A stretch of 64,000 nucleotides of DNA from Volutella citrinella (Eukaryota > Ascomycota > Sordariomycetes > Hypocreales > Nectriaceae), in NCBI GenBank assembly GCA_034401135.1, contig JAWZSP010000001.1, positions 5,704,001 to 5,768,000 on the forward strand. Direction: 5' to 3'. Under the pieces are notes generated by a model that saw only the letters and a program-made list of their open reading frames with translations, was not told where the DNA came from and searched no databases. This document shows, piece after piece, positions 22,686 to 36,907 of the stretch. The first letter of the stretch is position 1. Each line of letters begins with the position of its first letter. Position numbers and translations under genes: made by a program.

Positions 22686-23148
22686 TATAATAATTAAGTA
22701 GGTTTTAATTATATAAACTTAGTATAATATACTAAGAGTTTATATTAGTAGTTTAATATAGTATATACTAAGCTTAAATAAGTTAGTTATAATCTTAAAT
22801 ATAATAATTATAATATTATATTAAATAATAATTAATTAAAGTAATTAAAGTAATTAAGTTATATTAATAATTAAAAAGCTACTTATATTAGATATATACT
22901 TTTTATAAATCTATATAATAATTAATTCTTTATTATATAGCTTACTACTTATTTCTTATTTATTTTAGATTATAAAAATTATAATAATAATCTTAATAAT
23001 CTATTTTTAATTAGTTTACTTAATATAAATTATAAGGATTATTATATAATCTTAGTAATTTATTATTAATTAATTATAATTTTCTACTTAAGTTCTTTTA
23101 TTTTATATACTTTATATAAGTATAGTATATTAGTATTAGGTTCTAATA
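22686..23148 (-). repeat. solo LTR of the A/B/C family, RIP-saturated
   Basis: A 463-bp LTR sits alone inside element A, flanked by perfect CTATT duplications (22681-22685 and 23149-23153). Element A sequence resumes directly on its right side. It matches the LTRs of element B more closely than those of A. Confidence 0.8.
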
Positions 23149-24884
23149 CTATTTCTTAATTTTAAAAAGTTTAATAAATTTATAGTCTAATTTTTTTTTT
23201 ATTATTTTATTATAAGATTTTTTATAAATAGATAGATTATATTTCTTTTTATAAAAGTTAGTTTTTTTAATCTTTTTTTATTATAATATTTTATTATTTA
23301 GTTATAAATATACTTAAGTTTAGTTCTTATTTCTTAATATATTACTTTAAGCTAATTAGATTTAATTATTATTTTAATATTTTATAATTTATTTTATACT
23401 TTTTTATATATATTTAAGTTATAATTATAAAGTATTATAATAAGTATTATTTTAATACTATTATAATATAATAAGTTATATAATAGTTATATTATTAATA
23501 GTAATTCTATTTAATTATTCTATATATAATTAATATAATACTTAAGATATTATTTTATTTTTTAATTAAGTTATTTTATTTATTTATCTATTTATATTTT
23601 AAAAGTTATAATAAGTTTATAATTAAGTCTTATTATACTTATAAAACTTTAATTAAATTTTAATATAAATATTAGTTTTTTATCTAAGATAACTTTTATT
23701 AATAATCTATATATTATAATAATATTCTTATTAAATATAAATACTAATTATTTTAAGTTTATATCTTTTTTATAAAAAATATAATATATAAATTTAATAA
23801 ATTAGTTTATTATTATATATATATTATTAAAATATATATTAATAATAAGGTTAAGTAATAATAATAATTTAATAATAAAGTCTATTATAATTAAATATTA
23901 TAATTACTTATTAATTAGTAATAATTATAGTTTTTTATAAAGTATATACTTAAGTAATTTTATCTTTTTATATAAATTATATTATTTAAAAGTATTTTTA
24001 ACTTTCTATTTTATTTTTAAAAAAATATAGCTTTATTATAATTATTTTATTATCTTTTTTATACCTTAATATTTATATAAAAAGTACTTATAAACTTTTT
24101 TAATAAGTATATTTTATATTTTTTTAAGTATATATATTTATTATATTTTATTCTTTTTTTTTTAATATAAGTATTATTTAATAAAGTTATATTATTTTCT
24201 TTATAATATATTAAATTATATATCTTTTTAAAATAAAGTATAGTAATTATATTTTTATTTTAAATATTTTTTTTATAAAGTCTAGTTTTTAGCTAATAAT
24301 ATTAGCTTTTTTATTTTCTAAGCTTTTATAATAAATAATAATATAATTAAATTTAGCTAAGTATTTTATATAATATAATTATTTATTATTTAGTTTTTAT
24401 ATTATTATAAAGTATTTAATATTCTTATAATTAATATATATTTTAATTTAATACTTACTTTTTATAAAATATTATCTAAATTTTTTAAAATTATTAATAA
24501 TAATTAAGAATTTTTTATTATAAATTAAATAATTTATTTTTATAAAAATAAGTTTATAAAAATAAAAGGTAATTAAGTATAGTTTTTTATTATTATTTCT
24601 TTAACTTATTATAACTCCTAGACCTTTATTTAAAATATTAATTTTTAATTTAATAAGTTATTTTAAATTAAATATAATAAATACTAATTTTATTAATATA
24701 GTATTTTATAATTTCTTAAAAACTTTTTATTATTTTATTTTTTAAATAAAAAGTTATCTTTTTTTTATAAAATTAATTAAGAGTATTACTATTTTATTAA
24801 AATTTTTAATAAATTTTTAATAATAATTAATAAATCTTAAAAAGGATTAAATATCTTTAATTTTAAAGTTATTTATTAAGTTAA

Positions 24885-25349
24885 TATTAGAACCTAATAC
24901 TAATATATTATATTTATATAAAGTATATAAAATAAAAGAATTTAAATAAAAGATTATAATTAATTAATAATAAATTACTAAGATTATATAATAATCTTTA
25001 TAATCTATATTAAATAAACTTATTAAAAATAGATTACTAAAATTATTATTATAATTTTTATAATTTAAAGTAAAATAAAAGATAGATAGTAAGCTATATA
25101 ATAAAAAATTAATTATTATATAAATTTATAAAAAGTATATATTTAATATAAATAGCTTTTTAATTATTAATATAATTTAATTATTTTAATTACTTTAATT
25201 AATTATTACTTAATATAATAATATAATTACTATACTTAAAATTATAACTAATTTATTTAAAACTTAGTATATATTATATTAAACTATTAATATAAACCCT
25301 TAGTATATTATATTAAGTTTATATAGTTAAAACCTACTTAATTATTATA
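24885..25349 (+). repeat. LTR of element B, left
   Basis: This 465-bp LTR starts TATTAGAACCTAATA, the decayed form of TGTCAGAACCTGACG, and ends TTAATTATTATA. It matches 39686-40150 in the same orientation and the length is equal. Confidence 0.82.
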
Positions 25350-28300
25350 TATTAATAGCTCTTATTTAATATAGCTTTATATATTATTAAGTAATATCTT
25401 TTTATTTAATTATATTTAGAACTAATTTATAAATTAATATATTTAATAATAATATCTAAAATATTAAAGCTCTATTTATATATAATAATATTAATATAAT
25501 TTATAATAAGACTAATATTAAAATTATATAACTTTATAACTTTATTACTAATATAAAAAAATATATAAATATTTTATTATTAAACTTTTTATTAATATTT
25601 ATAAAAGACCTTAAAGTAGATATATACTTATTATAATTAATAATATTTAAAAAATATATAAATAATATTATACTATTTCTTATTTATTTTAATATTTATT
25701 TTAAGTTTTATTTTAATATTTTAATAAGTAGTAAAACTAAAATCTTTTTTATTTAAAAATACTTTAAAAGTACTATTATTATATAATTTAAACTTATTAT
25801 AAAAGACTATTTAAAAAATAACTTAGACTTAAAAAATTAAAAAATTTAAAATATTTTTATAAATTAAAATAATTTTAAAAAAATACTATATAATATATTT
25901 AAAAATATAAATAAGGAATACTAAGCTATAATATAATTCTTTAAATTTAAATAAACTAAATTTATTATAATTTATAAAGTTATATTTAAATAAATCTTAA
26001 TTAGGCTTAGATAAAATAAGAAACTACTAATAAAATACTTTTATTATAAATTAAAAAAAAAGTTAAGAATAAACTATTTAAAATTAATTATTTTAATACT
26101 TTAATAAAGTATATTATAATAATAATTAAAATTAATAAATAATAGTATAAATAATATTAAAAAAAGGTAGTATATAAAAAAAAAAAGAATTTTAATTTAT
26201 ATTACTTTAAGTACTTTAAAAATAAGAATTAATAATACTAATATAATTATACTTTTTAAATTAATATTTTTTATAATACTAAATTAAAACTTATAAAACT
26301 TAGAGCTATTAAAATAGATAAAAAAGATATTACTTATTATAACTAGAAAAAAAAAATACTTTAAATAAAAATATAAAAAACTTAAAAAATAAGTTTATTT
26401 TATATTAATTTAAAAAAATACTTAATAACTTTAAGTTATAAAATAAGATATAAAAGTTTATAATATAAAATAACTTTTATATAATATATAGTATAACTTA
26501 TATAAAGTATATAATTAATATAATTATAAAGTAAATAATTATAATTTTAAATATTAAATAATAAAAGTAATAAATAATAATAATAACCTAGCTAAATAAA
26601 TTATTATTAAAAAAGATAAATAAATTATAAAAGTATATTTTAAATAATATATAATTATAAAACCTAAGTATAGGGATTTACTATATATTATATATTAGTA
26701 TAAGATTTACTACTTTATTAATTAATAATATAAAGTATAATATAAAAAGATAATAAAAAGGTTAAGTATTAATAAAAAAAATAAGGTAGCTTAGTAACTT
26801 ATTTATAAAAATAAAGAAATAAGCTATATAAATTTATTTAAAAAATAATTAGAAAAATAAAGTAAGTTTATTTATAAAATAGATAAAGAAATTAAAATAG
26901 ATATTAAGTAATAAAAAGAAAAGTAATAAGTTTACTCTGACTTAGATATATATCTATTATAATAACTATAAGTAATAAAAGCTATATATAAAGCCTAAGA
27001 GTAATTTTAATTAGAAAATAAAAAAAGAAATAAGAACTCTTAAAATAATACTAACTTAGAAAGATATAAAGAAATTAAATTAATATTTATTTAGTAATAA
27101 GTAATAATTAAATAAACTAAGAAGAATACTAAGGTTTAAGCCTTAATATAAGAAATTAGAGTAGGAAATATTAATTTTAAGCTATTTAAAAAAAATACTA
27201 AATAAGTAATAATACTTAGACTTAACTTAAAATTAAAAAAAGTTAATTAAAATTATAACTTAAATAGTAATATAATAAGAGGACCTTATATAAAAATAAT
27301 AACTAAGAATATAAAAGATTAGTTTAAGACTAATTATAAATAAAAAATAATTAAATATAAAAAGAAAGTATAATATAATTATTATTTTATTATTTATATT
27401 ATTTACTAGCCTTATTATACTTAAATATAAAAATACTTTATAAAGAGAGATAATTTATAACTTAAAGTAAAATACTTAAAATACTTTTTAATTTTATAAA
27501 TCTAATACTTTAACTACTATTATAACTTATACTTAGCTAATAAATAGAAAAAGAAAAGTTTCTTATTTAAAATATTATATAATAATAAGGCCTTAAGAAT
27601 AATAAATATTTAATAAACCTACTATATAATAAAAAGAACTAATAATTAATATATTAAAATTAAAAAAATATTAAAAAGAGGATACTTAATTAAAAAATAC
27701 TAGAATTACTAAAACTCTTTATATCTTAAATATTATAAAAAAAAAAAAAAGGAACTTAAAAAAGTAAAAGTTATTAAAATATTCTATAAGCTGTTAAAAA
27801 ATATAGGCTTTTAAAAATTAAGCTATTAGTAAAGTATAAACTTATATATAGACTTAATAATATTAAAAGAAATAAACTATAATAATAATTAAAAGTAATA
27901 ATTAGAATTAAAAGATATATATTTATAATACTAATTAATAATAATATAGAAAAGAACTATCTTTTAATAAACTTAGTTAATTAATTATAAATATTATAAA
28001 TAGTAAAAAAAAATAGCTACTCTCTATTTAAAAATAATAATAATAAATTTATTTATAATTAAAAAAAAGTAACTAAAGAATTTAAATACCTTAAGATATT
28101 TATTAATAAATAAAATAAAAAGATAGATTATAATATTATAAGAATTAATAATAATATTATCTTTAGATATTAATAATTATATAAGTATAACCTACTTATT
28201 AATTAATAAACTAATTATATTAAGAACTAATTTAATATTAATAAAAAAGAGCTCTAGATAATAATAAAGAGATTTTATATTATAATTAAGTATAAGTTAC

Positions 28301-29052
28301 TTAATAATAATTTAGATATAATAAATACTTATACTATCTTAAAAAAGATAAAAATAAAATATATATAAAAATAGATATATAAGCTATAAAAAATAATTAT
28401 TTAAATTAAAAAATAACTTAAGTAACTTAATAAAGACTTAAAAAAATAATAAAGAAATAAAAAAGCTATATTTAATAAGCTTATTAATATCTTATAATAG
28501 TATTAAAAATATTAATAAGTATTTATTAAGAAACTAGAAATAAGATTACTAAAATTAAAATAATAAGATTATAAAATTATACTTAAAAATAGAAAAATAA
28601 TAAAGTTCTTTTTTATTTATAACCTTAATTAAACTAAGTTAAAAATATTTAAAAAGTATCTTAAAAAAATACTTAAAAAAAGTTATATTTAAATCTTAAA
28701 TTTAAAAACTAGATATTTTATTATATTTATACTTAAAAAGAATAATAAACTAAGATTAGTAATTAATTATTATTAATTTAATAAAAGCACTTTTAAAAAT
28801 AGAACTTTATTACTATTAATTATAAAAATAAAGGACTGCTTATAAAAAAAAAAGATCTTTATTATACTTAATTTTAAAAAAGCTTATAATTTTATTAAAG
28901 TTAAAAAAGAATATAAATAAAAAACTATTTTTAAAATTAAATTTAAATTATTTAAATACTTAATTATATTATTTAGATTTATAAATATACTAATAACTTT
29001 TTAAAAAATAATTAATTATATATTATAAAAGTATCTTAATATTTTTATTATC

Positions 29053-29070
29053 TACTACTTAGATAATATC
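29053..29070 (+). pseudogene. reverse transcriptase active-site relic in element B
   Basis: The frame reads YYLDNI followed by LIF. One G-to-A change from the usual YLDD box explains the Asn. It fixes the former coding strand of element B. Confidence 0.7.
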
Positions 29071-29640
29071 TTAATCTTTTTAAATAATAAGGAAGAATAT
29101 TAAGAATATATTTATAAAGTATTATAAAAGTTATAAAATATTAAACTATTAATAAAATTAAAAAAAAGTAACTTTTATATATAAAAAGTAGAATTCTTAA
29201 GATATATTATCTTATATAATAAGATTAGAATAGACTTAAAAAAGATAGTAATAGTTAAGAACTAACTTAACTTAATAAAAAATTCTAAGATTAAAAATAT
29301 CTAATCCTTTTTAAGATTTATTAACTATTATTAAAAATTTATTTAAAACTTTAATAAGATAGTAATATTCTTAATTAATTTTATAAAAAAAATAACTTTT
29401 TATTTAAAAAATAAAATAATAAAAAGCTTTTAAGAAATTATAAGATATTATATTAATAAAACTAATACTTATTATATTTAACTTAAAATAATTTATTAAA
29501 TTAAAAACTAATATTTTAGATAAAGGACTAAGAGTTATAATAAGTTAGAAAAATAATAATAAAAAACTATATTTAATTACTTTTTATTTTTATAAACTTA
29601 TTTTTATAAAAATAAACTACTTAATTTATAATAAAAAATT

Positions 29641-29991
29641 TATTATAAGGATTTCCTTAAAGCCTATAAGTGTATATAGTAATAAGGAAATTCCCTAAAA
29701 GTCCTTACTTTATTAGTATATATAACCTAAAGATCTACTAGGGAAGTCTTTAAGAAATCTAAAGAAATATTATTCTTACTTCTAGCTAATTTCTTAAGGA
29801 TTTCCTAGAAATTAATTATAAAAGGAATATATAAGGAATTCTTAGAGATTTTCTTATAAAAAAGGATTTTTTAACTTAGAAAAGGACTATTAAATTTTAC
29901 TTTTTAATATCTATATATACTTTATATCTCTTATTTCCTTATTTTCTTATTTATAGTAGGAATCTTACTATTAATATAGCTTACTATATTA
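29641..29991 (+). repeat. 351-bp solo-LTR-like copy, second family
   Basis: The sequence starts TATTATAAGGATTTCC and ends CTATATTA (decayed TG...CA), with AAATT on both sides (29636-29640 and 29992-29996). It is present again, inverted and equally long, at 38273-38623. Both interrupt element B sequence. Confidence 0.72.
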
Positions 29992-31121
29992 AAATTCTTA
30001 GCTATTATTAATAATTTTAAAAAATTTAAGTAATATTTTATAAAAAGTAAGTATTAAGTTAAAATATATATTAATTATAAAAATATTAAATACTTTATAA
30101 TAATATAAAAACTAAATAGTAAATAATTATATTATATAAAATACTTAGCTAAATTTAATTATATAATTATTTATTATAAAAGCTTAAAGAATAAAAGAGT
30201 TAATATTATTAACTAAAAGCTAGATTTTATAAAAAGAATATTTAAAATAAAAATATAATTACTATACTTTATTTTAAAAAGATATATAGTTTAATATATT
30301 ATAAAAAAAATAATATAACTTTACTAAATAATATTTATATTAAAAAAAGAAAGAAATAAAATATAATAAATATATATACTTAAAAAAATATAAAATATAC
30401 TTATTAAAAAAGTTTATAAATATTTTTTATATAGATACTAAGGTATTAAAAAAATAATAAAATAATTATAATAAAGCTATATCTTTTTAAAAATAAAATA
30501 GAAAGTTAAAAATATTTTTAAATAATATAATTTATATAAAAAGATAAAATTATTTAAGTATATATTTTATAAAAAGTTATAATTATTACTAATTAATAAG
30601 TAATTATAATACTTAATTATAATAAACTTTATTATTAAATTATTATTATTACTTAACTTTATTATTAATATATATTTTAATAATATATATATAATAATAG
30701 ATTAATTTACTAAATTTATATATTATATCTTTTATAAAAAAGATATAAATTTAAAATAATTAGTATTTATATTTAATAAAAATATTATTATAATATATAG
30801 ACTACTTATAAAAGTTATTTTAAATAAAGAATTAGTATTTATATTAAAATTTAATTAAAGCTTTATAAATATAATAAGACTTAATTATAAACTTATTATA
30901 GTTTTTAAAATATAAATAGATAGATAAATAAAATAACTTAACTAAAAATTAGAATAATATCTTAAATATTATATTAACTATATATAAAATAATTAAGTAG
31001 AATTATTATTAATAATATAATTATTATATAATTTATTATATTATAATAATATTAAAATAATACTTATTATAATATTTTATAATTATAACCTAAATATATA
31101 TAAAGAAGTATAAAATAGATT

Positions 31122-31325
31122 TGTAAGGGGATAGCTAAGAGCTTGAAGCTGGGGAAGAGTATGCCCTTAGGGTCAGGCTAGTATATTTACTTTTACTTAA
31201 GGTCCTCCGTTCTATGCGCAAGCTCAGCGGAAGCTTGCCGAGCCTCCGGCGGTCAGCTGGCGCCAACCGGACTAAAGTTCCTCCGCCAGTGCGGCGGCTG
31301 CGCTGGATGTGGCTGGATCCTCACA
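31122..31325 (-). repeat. 3' LTR of element G
   Basis: This 204-bp LTR reads as identical to 37917-38120. On the coding strand a purine-rich GTGGTGGGGCAA lies directly upstream, a fair polypurine tract. Confidence 0.95.
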
Positions 31326-31519
31326 ATTGCCCCACCACAAACGGGGCGCGCCCTCGGCCCCGCTTCGCCGTGTGTATGGTCCGTGCGCATCCGGCCTCCA
31401 CAACAACAACCCGTCGGTTTGTTGTTTTTCTAGATCGTCAACCCTTCCGCACATTGCCGTTGGGTCGCCGTCCTTTTGTCAACCTTTCGCCGGGGCGCTT
31501 GGTTTTTCCTTTTCTTCTG

Positions 31520-31536
31520 TGAGATCATTGATCTCA
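31520..31536. repeat. 17-bp palindrome upstream of accessory gene
   Basis: TGAGATCATTGATCTCA has 8-bp perfect arms around one base, 41 bp before the accessory ATG. It could be an operator-like site or chance. Confidence 0.35.
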
Positions 31537-31576
31537 TTTTCAAATTTTCAACTCCCGCCGTGCCGTTGCCGTCAGT

Positions 31577-32625
31577 ATGGCGGTGCTTCTCCGGATCAAG
31601 AACGTTTTGTCGGCGTTCGTCTTCGACGAACGAGAGGGTTTTGCTGGAACCCGCGCCAATAAGGCGCCATGCTTTCGCTGTCTCGTCTCCGCCAACCGTG
31701 ATCTTTCGGTCGAATGCTGCTACGGCAGTAACAAGAAACGTTGTGTTGTCTGCGAGGCAGACAAAGCCAAGTGTTGGGCGGTACGTTGCCGAGCCTTCGC
31801 CTAGATGTTTTCTGACCTCGTCCCAGATCCCAGTCGAGCTCCATGGCCCGGCTCAGGCTTATTGGAATGCCCTCAAGGACGTCGACCGTCGCCGTGCTCT
31901 CGCCGAGGGCCATGCGGATTTTATCCCCGCTGGCCACCGCAATGCTCTCTTGGACGCGATGGACGCTTGTGCTGGGGCCTAGAAGTTCCTCCAAGAAACC
32001 ATCGCGGACCCGGCAAACACTCGCAGTGCCGACGCCAAGGTTGCGCTTGCGCAACAGCAGTTCCAAGAGACCAGCTCCGTCCGAGAGCTGCTGACCGTTA
32101 TGATCTTGCAGAACGTAAGTCGAGCCTTCGCCATGCTTTCGCCATTTCTAATTTTTCCCGCCGCAGGCGCAAATGATTACTCCCGCCGATGCTGTCGCTC
32201 GCGCTGAGGCCGCTCAGCCGGCGTATGTCCGGGATGACTCCGCCGCCATGGGTGTCGACGAAGCCTTGAAGGCTTTCAACCTTGTGATCGAGCGCAAGGA
32301 GACTTCTTCCGGCGAGGCCGACTGGCCGGCAAGCCTTCCGCGGGCCTACTACACCCTCCATCCCCAGTATACGGGGCGAGCGGTGCCAGAGTGCCCAATC
32401 CAATATGCCCACTCGAAGCCGATCCGTCGTCCTGGGCAGGGCGGACCTTCGTCGGCTCGTCAGCGCCGCAACGCTGCTTTTGCAGCAAGACAGACTGGTG
32501 ACGGTGATGAGGATGGCGATTCTTTGGCGGACCTCCTCAGTGATGCCGGCTCCGGCGGTGGTGGTGATGGTGGAGGCGATGGCGATGGCGATGCTGGCGG
32601 TGGCGGCGCTGGCGGTGGCGCGTAG
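31577..32625 (+). pseudogene. cysteine-rich accessory gene antisense to pol in element G
   Basis: Three exons (31577-31780, 31827-32114, 32167-32625) make a 316-codon frame. Both introns are small (46 and 52 bp) with GTACGT/GTAAGT donors, CTGAC/CTAAT branch sites and CAG acceptors, and both join in phase 0. Exon 1 encodes CFRC, CC, CVVC and KCW (residues about 34-67), a zinc-binding-like array. Splicing then yields KCWAIPVEL, resembling a C..C...C..C...C..VP pattern I recall from fungal unknown proteins. The C-terminus is a Gly/Asp-rich tail. One in-frame TAG (31980-31982) interrupts exon 2 and may be a CpA-to-TpA change from CAG or TGG. Function is unknown. Confidence 0.65.
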
Positions 32626-32830
32626 AGCGCAGGTCATCCATTCGGCTTTTCGCCTGTGAACTTTGGAGGGGGGAGTTGAGGGGTGTCTTTGTTTGGCCGC
32701 TTGCGGCGACGGTTTGCTTTGTCTTCGGCGATGGCTTGGCCTTCGGGCATGGATCTGGTTGCTCCCAGTTTAGGCCCTTGTGGCATCGGAGTTTGAATTG
32801 GAGTTTTGGTACGGCACTGCCGTACGTTCG

Positions 32831-35800
32831 TCAAATCTTTGGCGGTGCTTCGCCATCGTCCCACTTCTTGTGAAATCGTTTGGCTTGCTTGTAATATGCC
32901 CGCAGTTTTTTCTCTGCGTTTGCCAGGTGCTCCTTTGGCTCCCATGTGTTATATTCTACAGGCCAGCCTAGCCATTTGACTTGGAAGAAGGTGTTGTCGC
33001 CATCTTGTTTGTGTGCGACGATTTCCTCTACTTCCCACTCCTCCTCCTCTTCTTCGAGGTCGGGGAGATTGTTCGGCATGTGGTCGCTCGTGACCCTGTC
33101 GTTCCAGGGTTCTAGTAGCGCGACCGATACGACGTCATGCATTCTTGCGTATTTGCTTGGCAGGGCTACTTGGTACGCCTGCTCGCCATATCGCTTGATG
33201 ATTTTGACGCGTATGAAGCGTGGTGCTAGCTTCTTGTCTTTGAAACGAAAGTTCCGCGTGCTGAGGCCGACTGTTTGGCCTTCTGTGTACGCCTGCTCTT
33301 GGTGGCGCTTGTTATAGTGCTTGGCTTGCGCCTCTGTAGCTACTTGCCAGCACTGTGCAGCTTTCTGCCGTACTTCCGCAATCTTCTCTATGCGTTCCTG
33401 CACGCCCTTGACCTTTGTCTTCAGCATGTGCGGTGCATATTCAATAGTACGCGGGTGGTAGCCCATGAGTGCCTCGATTGGAGACACGCCAATGGTACTA
33501 TGCTTGCTGTTATTGTACGCGAACTCTGCCTCTTGGAGATGTGCTGCCCAATTCTGTGGGGACTCTCCGGCGTATATTCGCAAGTACTTTTCCAGCGTTT
33601 GGTTTAACCTCTCTGTCTGTCCATCCGTTTGTGGGTGGTACGCTGTGGACAGCCGGCGTTTGACGGTTTGTTCCATCATCAGGTCAGCCCAGAATTGGCT
33701 TGTGAAGAGCTTGTCTCTATCACTGACGATTCCTTCTGGGGTGCCGTATTTACACTCAAGGTGCTTGTGGAGGATGCCCGCCAACTGTGCGGCGTTCAGC
33801 CGCTTTGTTGTTGGGATGAAGAGTGCGTACTTGGTTATTCTGCAGACAATCACAAGGATTGCATCCGCCGGCTCGCCATTTGGCTGCGCACTTTGTGGCA
33901 GTCCGGTGATGAAGTCCATACTGATTTCCTGGAAAGGATGTGATGGCAGTGGTAATGTTTGCAGTTTGCCATAAGGCCGATGCCTTGGCGTGCGTACGCC
34001 TTGGCACAGGTCACAGGTTTTTACGTACTCCCGGACATCCTCAGAGAGGTTGGTCCAATGGAATTTTCGTGAGATTAATTCTAGGGTCTTTGCAGCTCCC
34101 ATATGCCCTGATCTCGGGTCATCATGGTGTCGGCGAAGGATCTCTTGCCGTAAGGATCTTTCCTTTGGAATCACGAGCCTGCCCTTAAAGAACAAGGTGC
34201 CATCTTGGTCAACCTGGTAGTTCTTCTTCCCGGCGTTAGTGCGCAGTGCCTCCGCATGAGCTATGCATTCTGGGTCGGTGGTCTGCAGCCCCCGAACCAG
34301 CGCTTCTAGCTTATGAGATGGCTGTACTAAGAATGCCGTTTCGCCCTCCATGAGTTCTCTCATTACAGGGCGTGGGATGCATTGGTCTAGAACAATGACC
34401 CCAGCTTCTTCCAGGTCCTCGGCGCGTTCTCCGCGAACGTCGCCCTGGGAAGCCGATGCTGTGGGTACGCTGCTCCCCGCTAGTTTCCCCAGTGTGCCTC
34501 TTCGGCCTCCAGCAATCGTGGTATATATAGCGCATTGCGGCAGCTCGCCTGAGGGGCTGCATTGCAAGGGCGAGGAAGCCCTTGGTTCTTGGGTTCGGAG
34601 CGGCCTAGCCAGACTGGTCTTCACTGTCTGGATAAACGCTCTTGCTACCTCAGTTTTGCCTTTTTGACTCGCGATCATTCGCCGTAAGTCTGGCGGTAGG
34701 TTCTCAATGAGATTCAGCTTACGGGCCAAACTTGGCAACACGTCGCTGTAGGTAGGCTGACCTTCAGTGTAGTCTGGCCTCCTTGATAAGCCGTCCGCTG
34801 GGTTGTTTATACCAGGGCGGTGTTTCACTTCAAAATCGAACTCTGAGAGCCGATATACCCATCTGGCTAGTCTCCCTCGGAGATCTTTCGCCGGGGCCTT
34901 GAGGATCTGTCGCAACGCTTCATGGTCTGTGAGCAGGGTAAACTGCTCTGACAGTCCTTGTAGGTAGTGGCTCCAGTGCTCTAGGGACTCTAGGACCGCT
35001 AGAAGCTCCTGTTGACCAGTACCCCATCTATTCTCTGTCTCTGACAGTTTGCGCGAGAAGTACGCGACTGGACGCCATTGGCTGTCATGTAGCTGGGCAA
35101 GGATGCCCGCGATCGCCTTGATTGAGGCGTCGGTTTCCACCCTTGTGGGTAGTGTAGGGTCCCAGTGTCGGAGAACAGTCGCGGAGCTGAAGGCTTGCTT
35201 TAGCAGCTCAAAAGCTATCGCAGCGCTCTCCGGCCATTGGAATTCCCCTGCCTTCTTTCCCTGATGGCTGCCTTTTAGCAGATCTGTCATTGGGGATACT
35301 ACCGTAGAATAGTGGAAAATGAACTTTCGGTAGAAGTTACAGAATCCTAAGAAGACTTGGAGCTCTCGCACTGATGTGGGCGGCTTCCATTCGGTGATAG
35401 ATCGGACTCGTTCCGGCTCCATCCCAATGCCCTCCTGTGTAATGCGATAACCTAGGAAGGTTATCTCTTGTTGGTAGAAGGAGCATTTCGATAGTTTAGC
35501 GTAGAGCTGTGCGGCTTGTAGCCTCTCTAGGACTTGGTGCAAGTGCTTAGTGTGTTCCTCCCTTGTTTGAGAGTAGATGACGATGTCATCTAGGTATGCG
35601 ATGCAGTATGTGTCCAACAGTCCGGCGAGCGCCCGGTGTACGTATGCCTGGAAGGTCGCTGGTGTATTGGTGAGGCCAAAAGGCATTACATTATATTCGA
35701 AGTGGCCGTACCGCGTTCGGAACGCTGTCTTCTAGCGGTCGCTCTTCTTGATCCGGATGCGGTGGTACGCATCCCGGAGGTCGATTGTGGATATCCATTT

Positions 35801-36907
35801 TGCACGGGAAAGGCGGTCCAACAGCTCGCTGATTAAGGGTAGGGGATACCGGTTCTTTATAGTGACTGCATTAAGCCCCCGGTAGTCTACATATAAGCGC
35901 AGGGTCCCATCTTTTTTAGGAACGAATAGGATAGGAGCACCCGCAGAGCTTTCGCTCTCACTAATGCGACCTGCTGCTCGCTGTTCCGTAAGATACTCCA
36001 AGAGTACCTTACTTCTCTTCTCGTCTAGGGGGTAGAGAGGCCTGAATGGGGGTGTCTTTCCCTTCTGTATGTTAATCGCATGTTCCGCATCTGGTAGAAG
36101 CGGCGGTTCTTTTGCTAATTGTTTGTCGAATGCTCGCGCAAACTTCGCAAGCTCAGCAGGTAGTGGTACTGTTTCGCTCGGTGGCTTCTCGTCTAGGGAC
36201 GCCATTTCGCGGTCCTCGTTCGAAGCAGCGCCGTACGTATAGAGAATGTAGGCCTTCTCCTGCTGCTCCGCGACTTCGGATGCGAAGGATTCTGGGTCGG
36301 CGATGGATACTGCATCGTACTGCCATGTGCGAGCGGTCGTCGAGATAGAGATGCCCTCTCGGCCCATTGAATCATTGGATAGGAGTAGGTCGCTGGAGCC
36401 CTCAGGCCGGTCCGTGCCAATGAAGTTACGGTAGATCTTGCGTGGCCAACCGTGCCTGTCGATTAGGAAGAATCCAATCCTGTATGCCTGGCCACCCTTC
36501 TGGCTAGTAATACCTTGCCAGTTCTGTAGCTCAGGGACCTTGGCTCCCGCGAGTGGTTGGAGACCCATCTGCGAGATTAGACGGTTGCTCACAAGATCAA
36601 CTTGTGCGCAAGTGTCCATGTCCACGACGACTTGTCGCTCTTGGCATCCTTGGATAACAATTGCGTTACCCTTGACTATTTGGCCGATTGGAACAGTAGT
36701 AGTGGGTTCGGGCGCCAGCGGTGCTGCTTCACTACCAGCGCCTACTCGTTTTCCGAGGAGTCGTCGGCCGGTAGCCGGAACATGACCTCCTGCACCGTAG
36801 CCTTTGGTAGTGGGGCTGGTGCTGGGGTCGCTAGGAGCGATCCGTTCTGGTGTTTCTTCGCGAAGCAGTCGGCGTCCTTGTGGTTCGGTCGCCCATAGCG
36901 GCGGCAT
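32831..36907 (-). pseudogene. pol of element G (PR-RT-RH-IN-chromodomain), one nonsense codon
   Basis: One frame, broken only by TAG at 35732-35734, encodes the polyprotein that copies and inserts the element. In order: a protease-like [14 protein letters not shown] (DTC where DTG/DSG is usual); reverse transcriptase with LYVDYRGLN and YLDDIVIYS; RNase H with TDASIKAIAGIL; an integrase zinc finger (HH and CDLC); integrase D, D and E residues in SMDFITGLP, GIVSDRDKLF and QTDGQTERLNQTLE; and a chromodomain (WEVEEIVAHK to VKWLGWPVEYNTWEPKEHL). The stop falls before KTAFRTRYGHFEY, where a Trp is standard, so TGG-to-TAG is likely. Pol lies in the -1 frame relative to gag; the Met at 36907 may not be a true start. 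Confidence 0.9.

Noticed and set aside
24885..25349. Elements B and C as a single composite element with A
   Set aside because: Each has its own equal-length LTR pair and its own 5-bp duplication, and element A sequence resumes on the far side of each.
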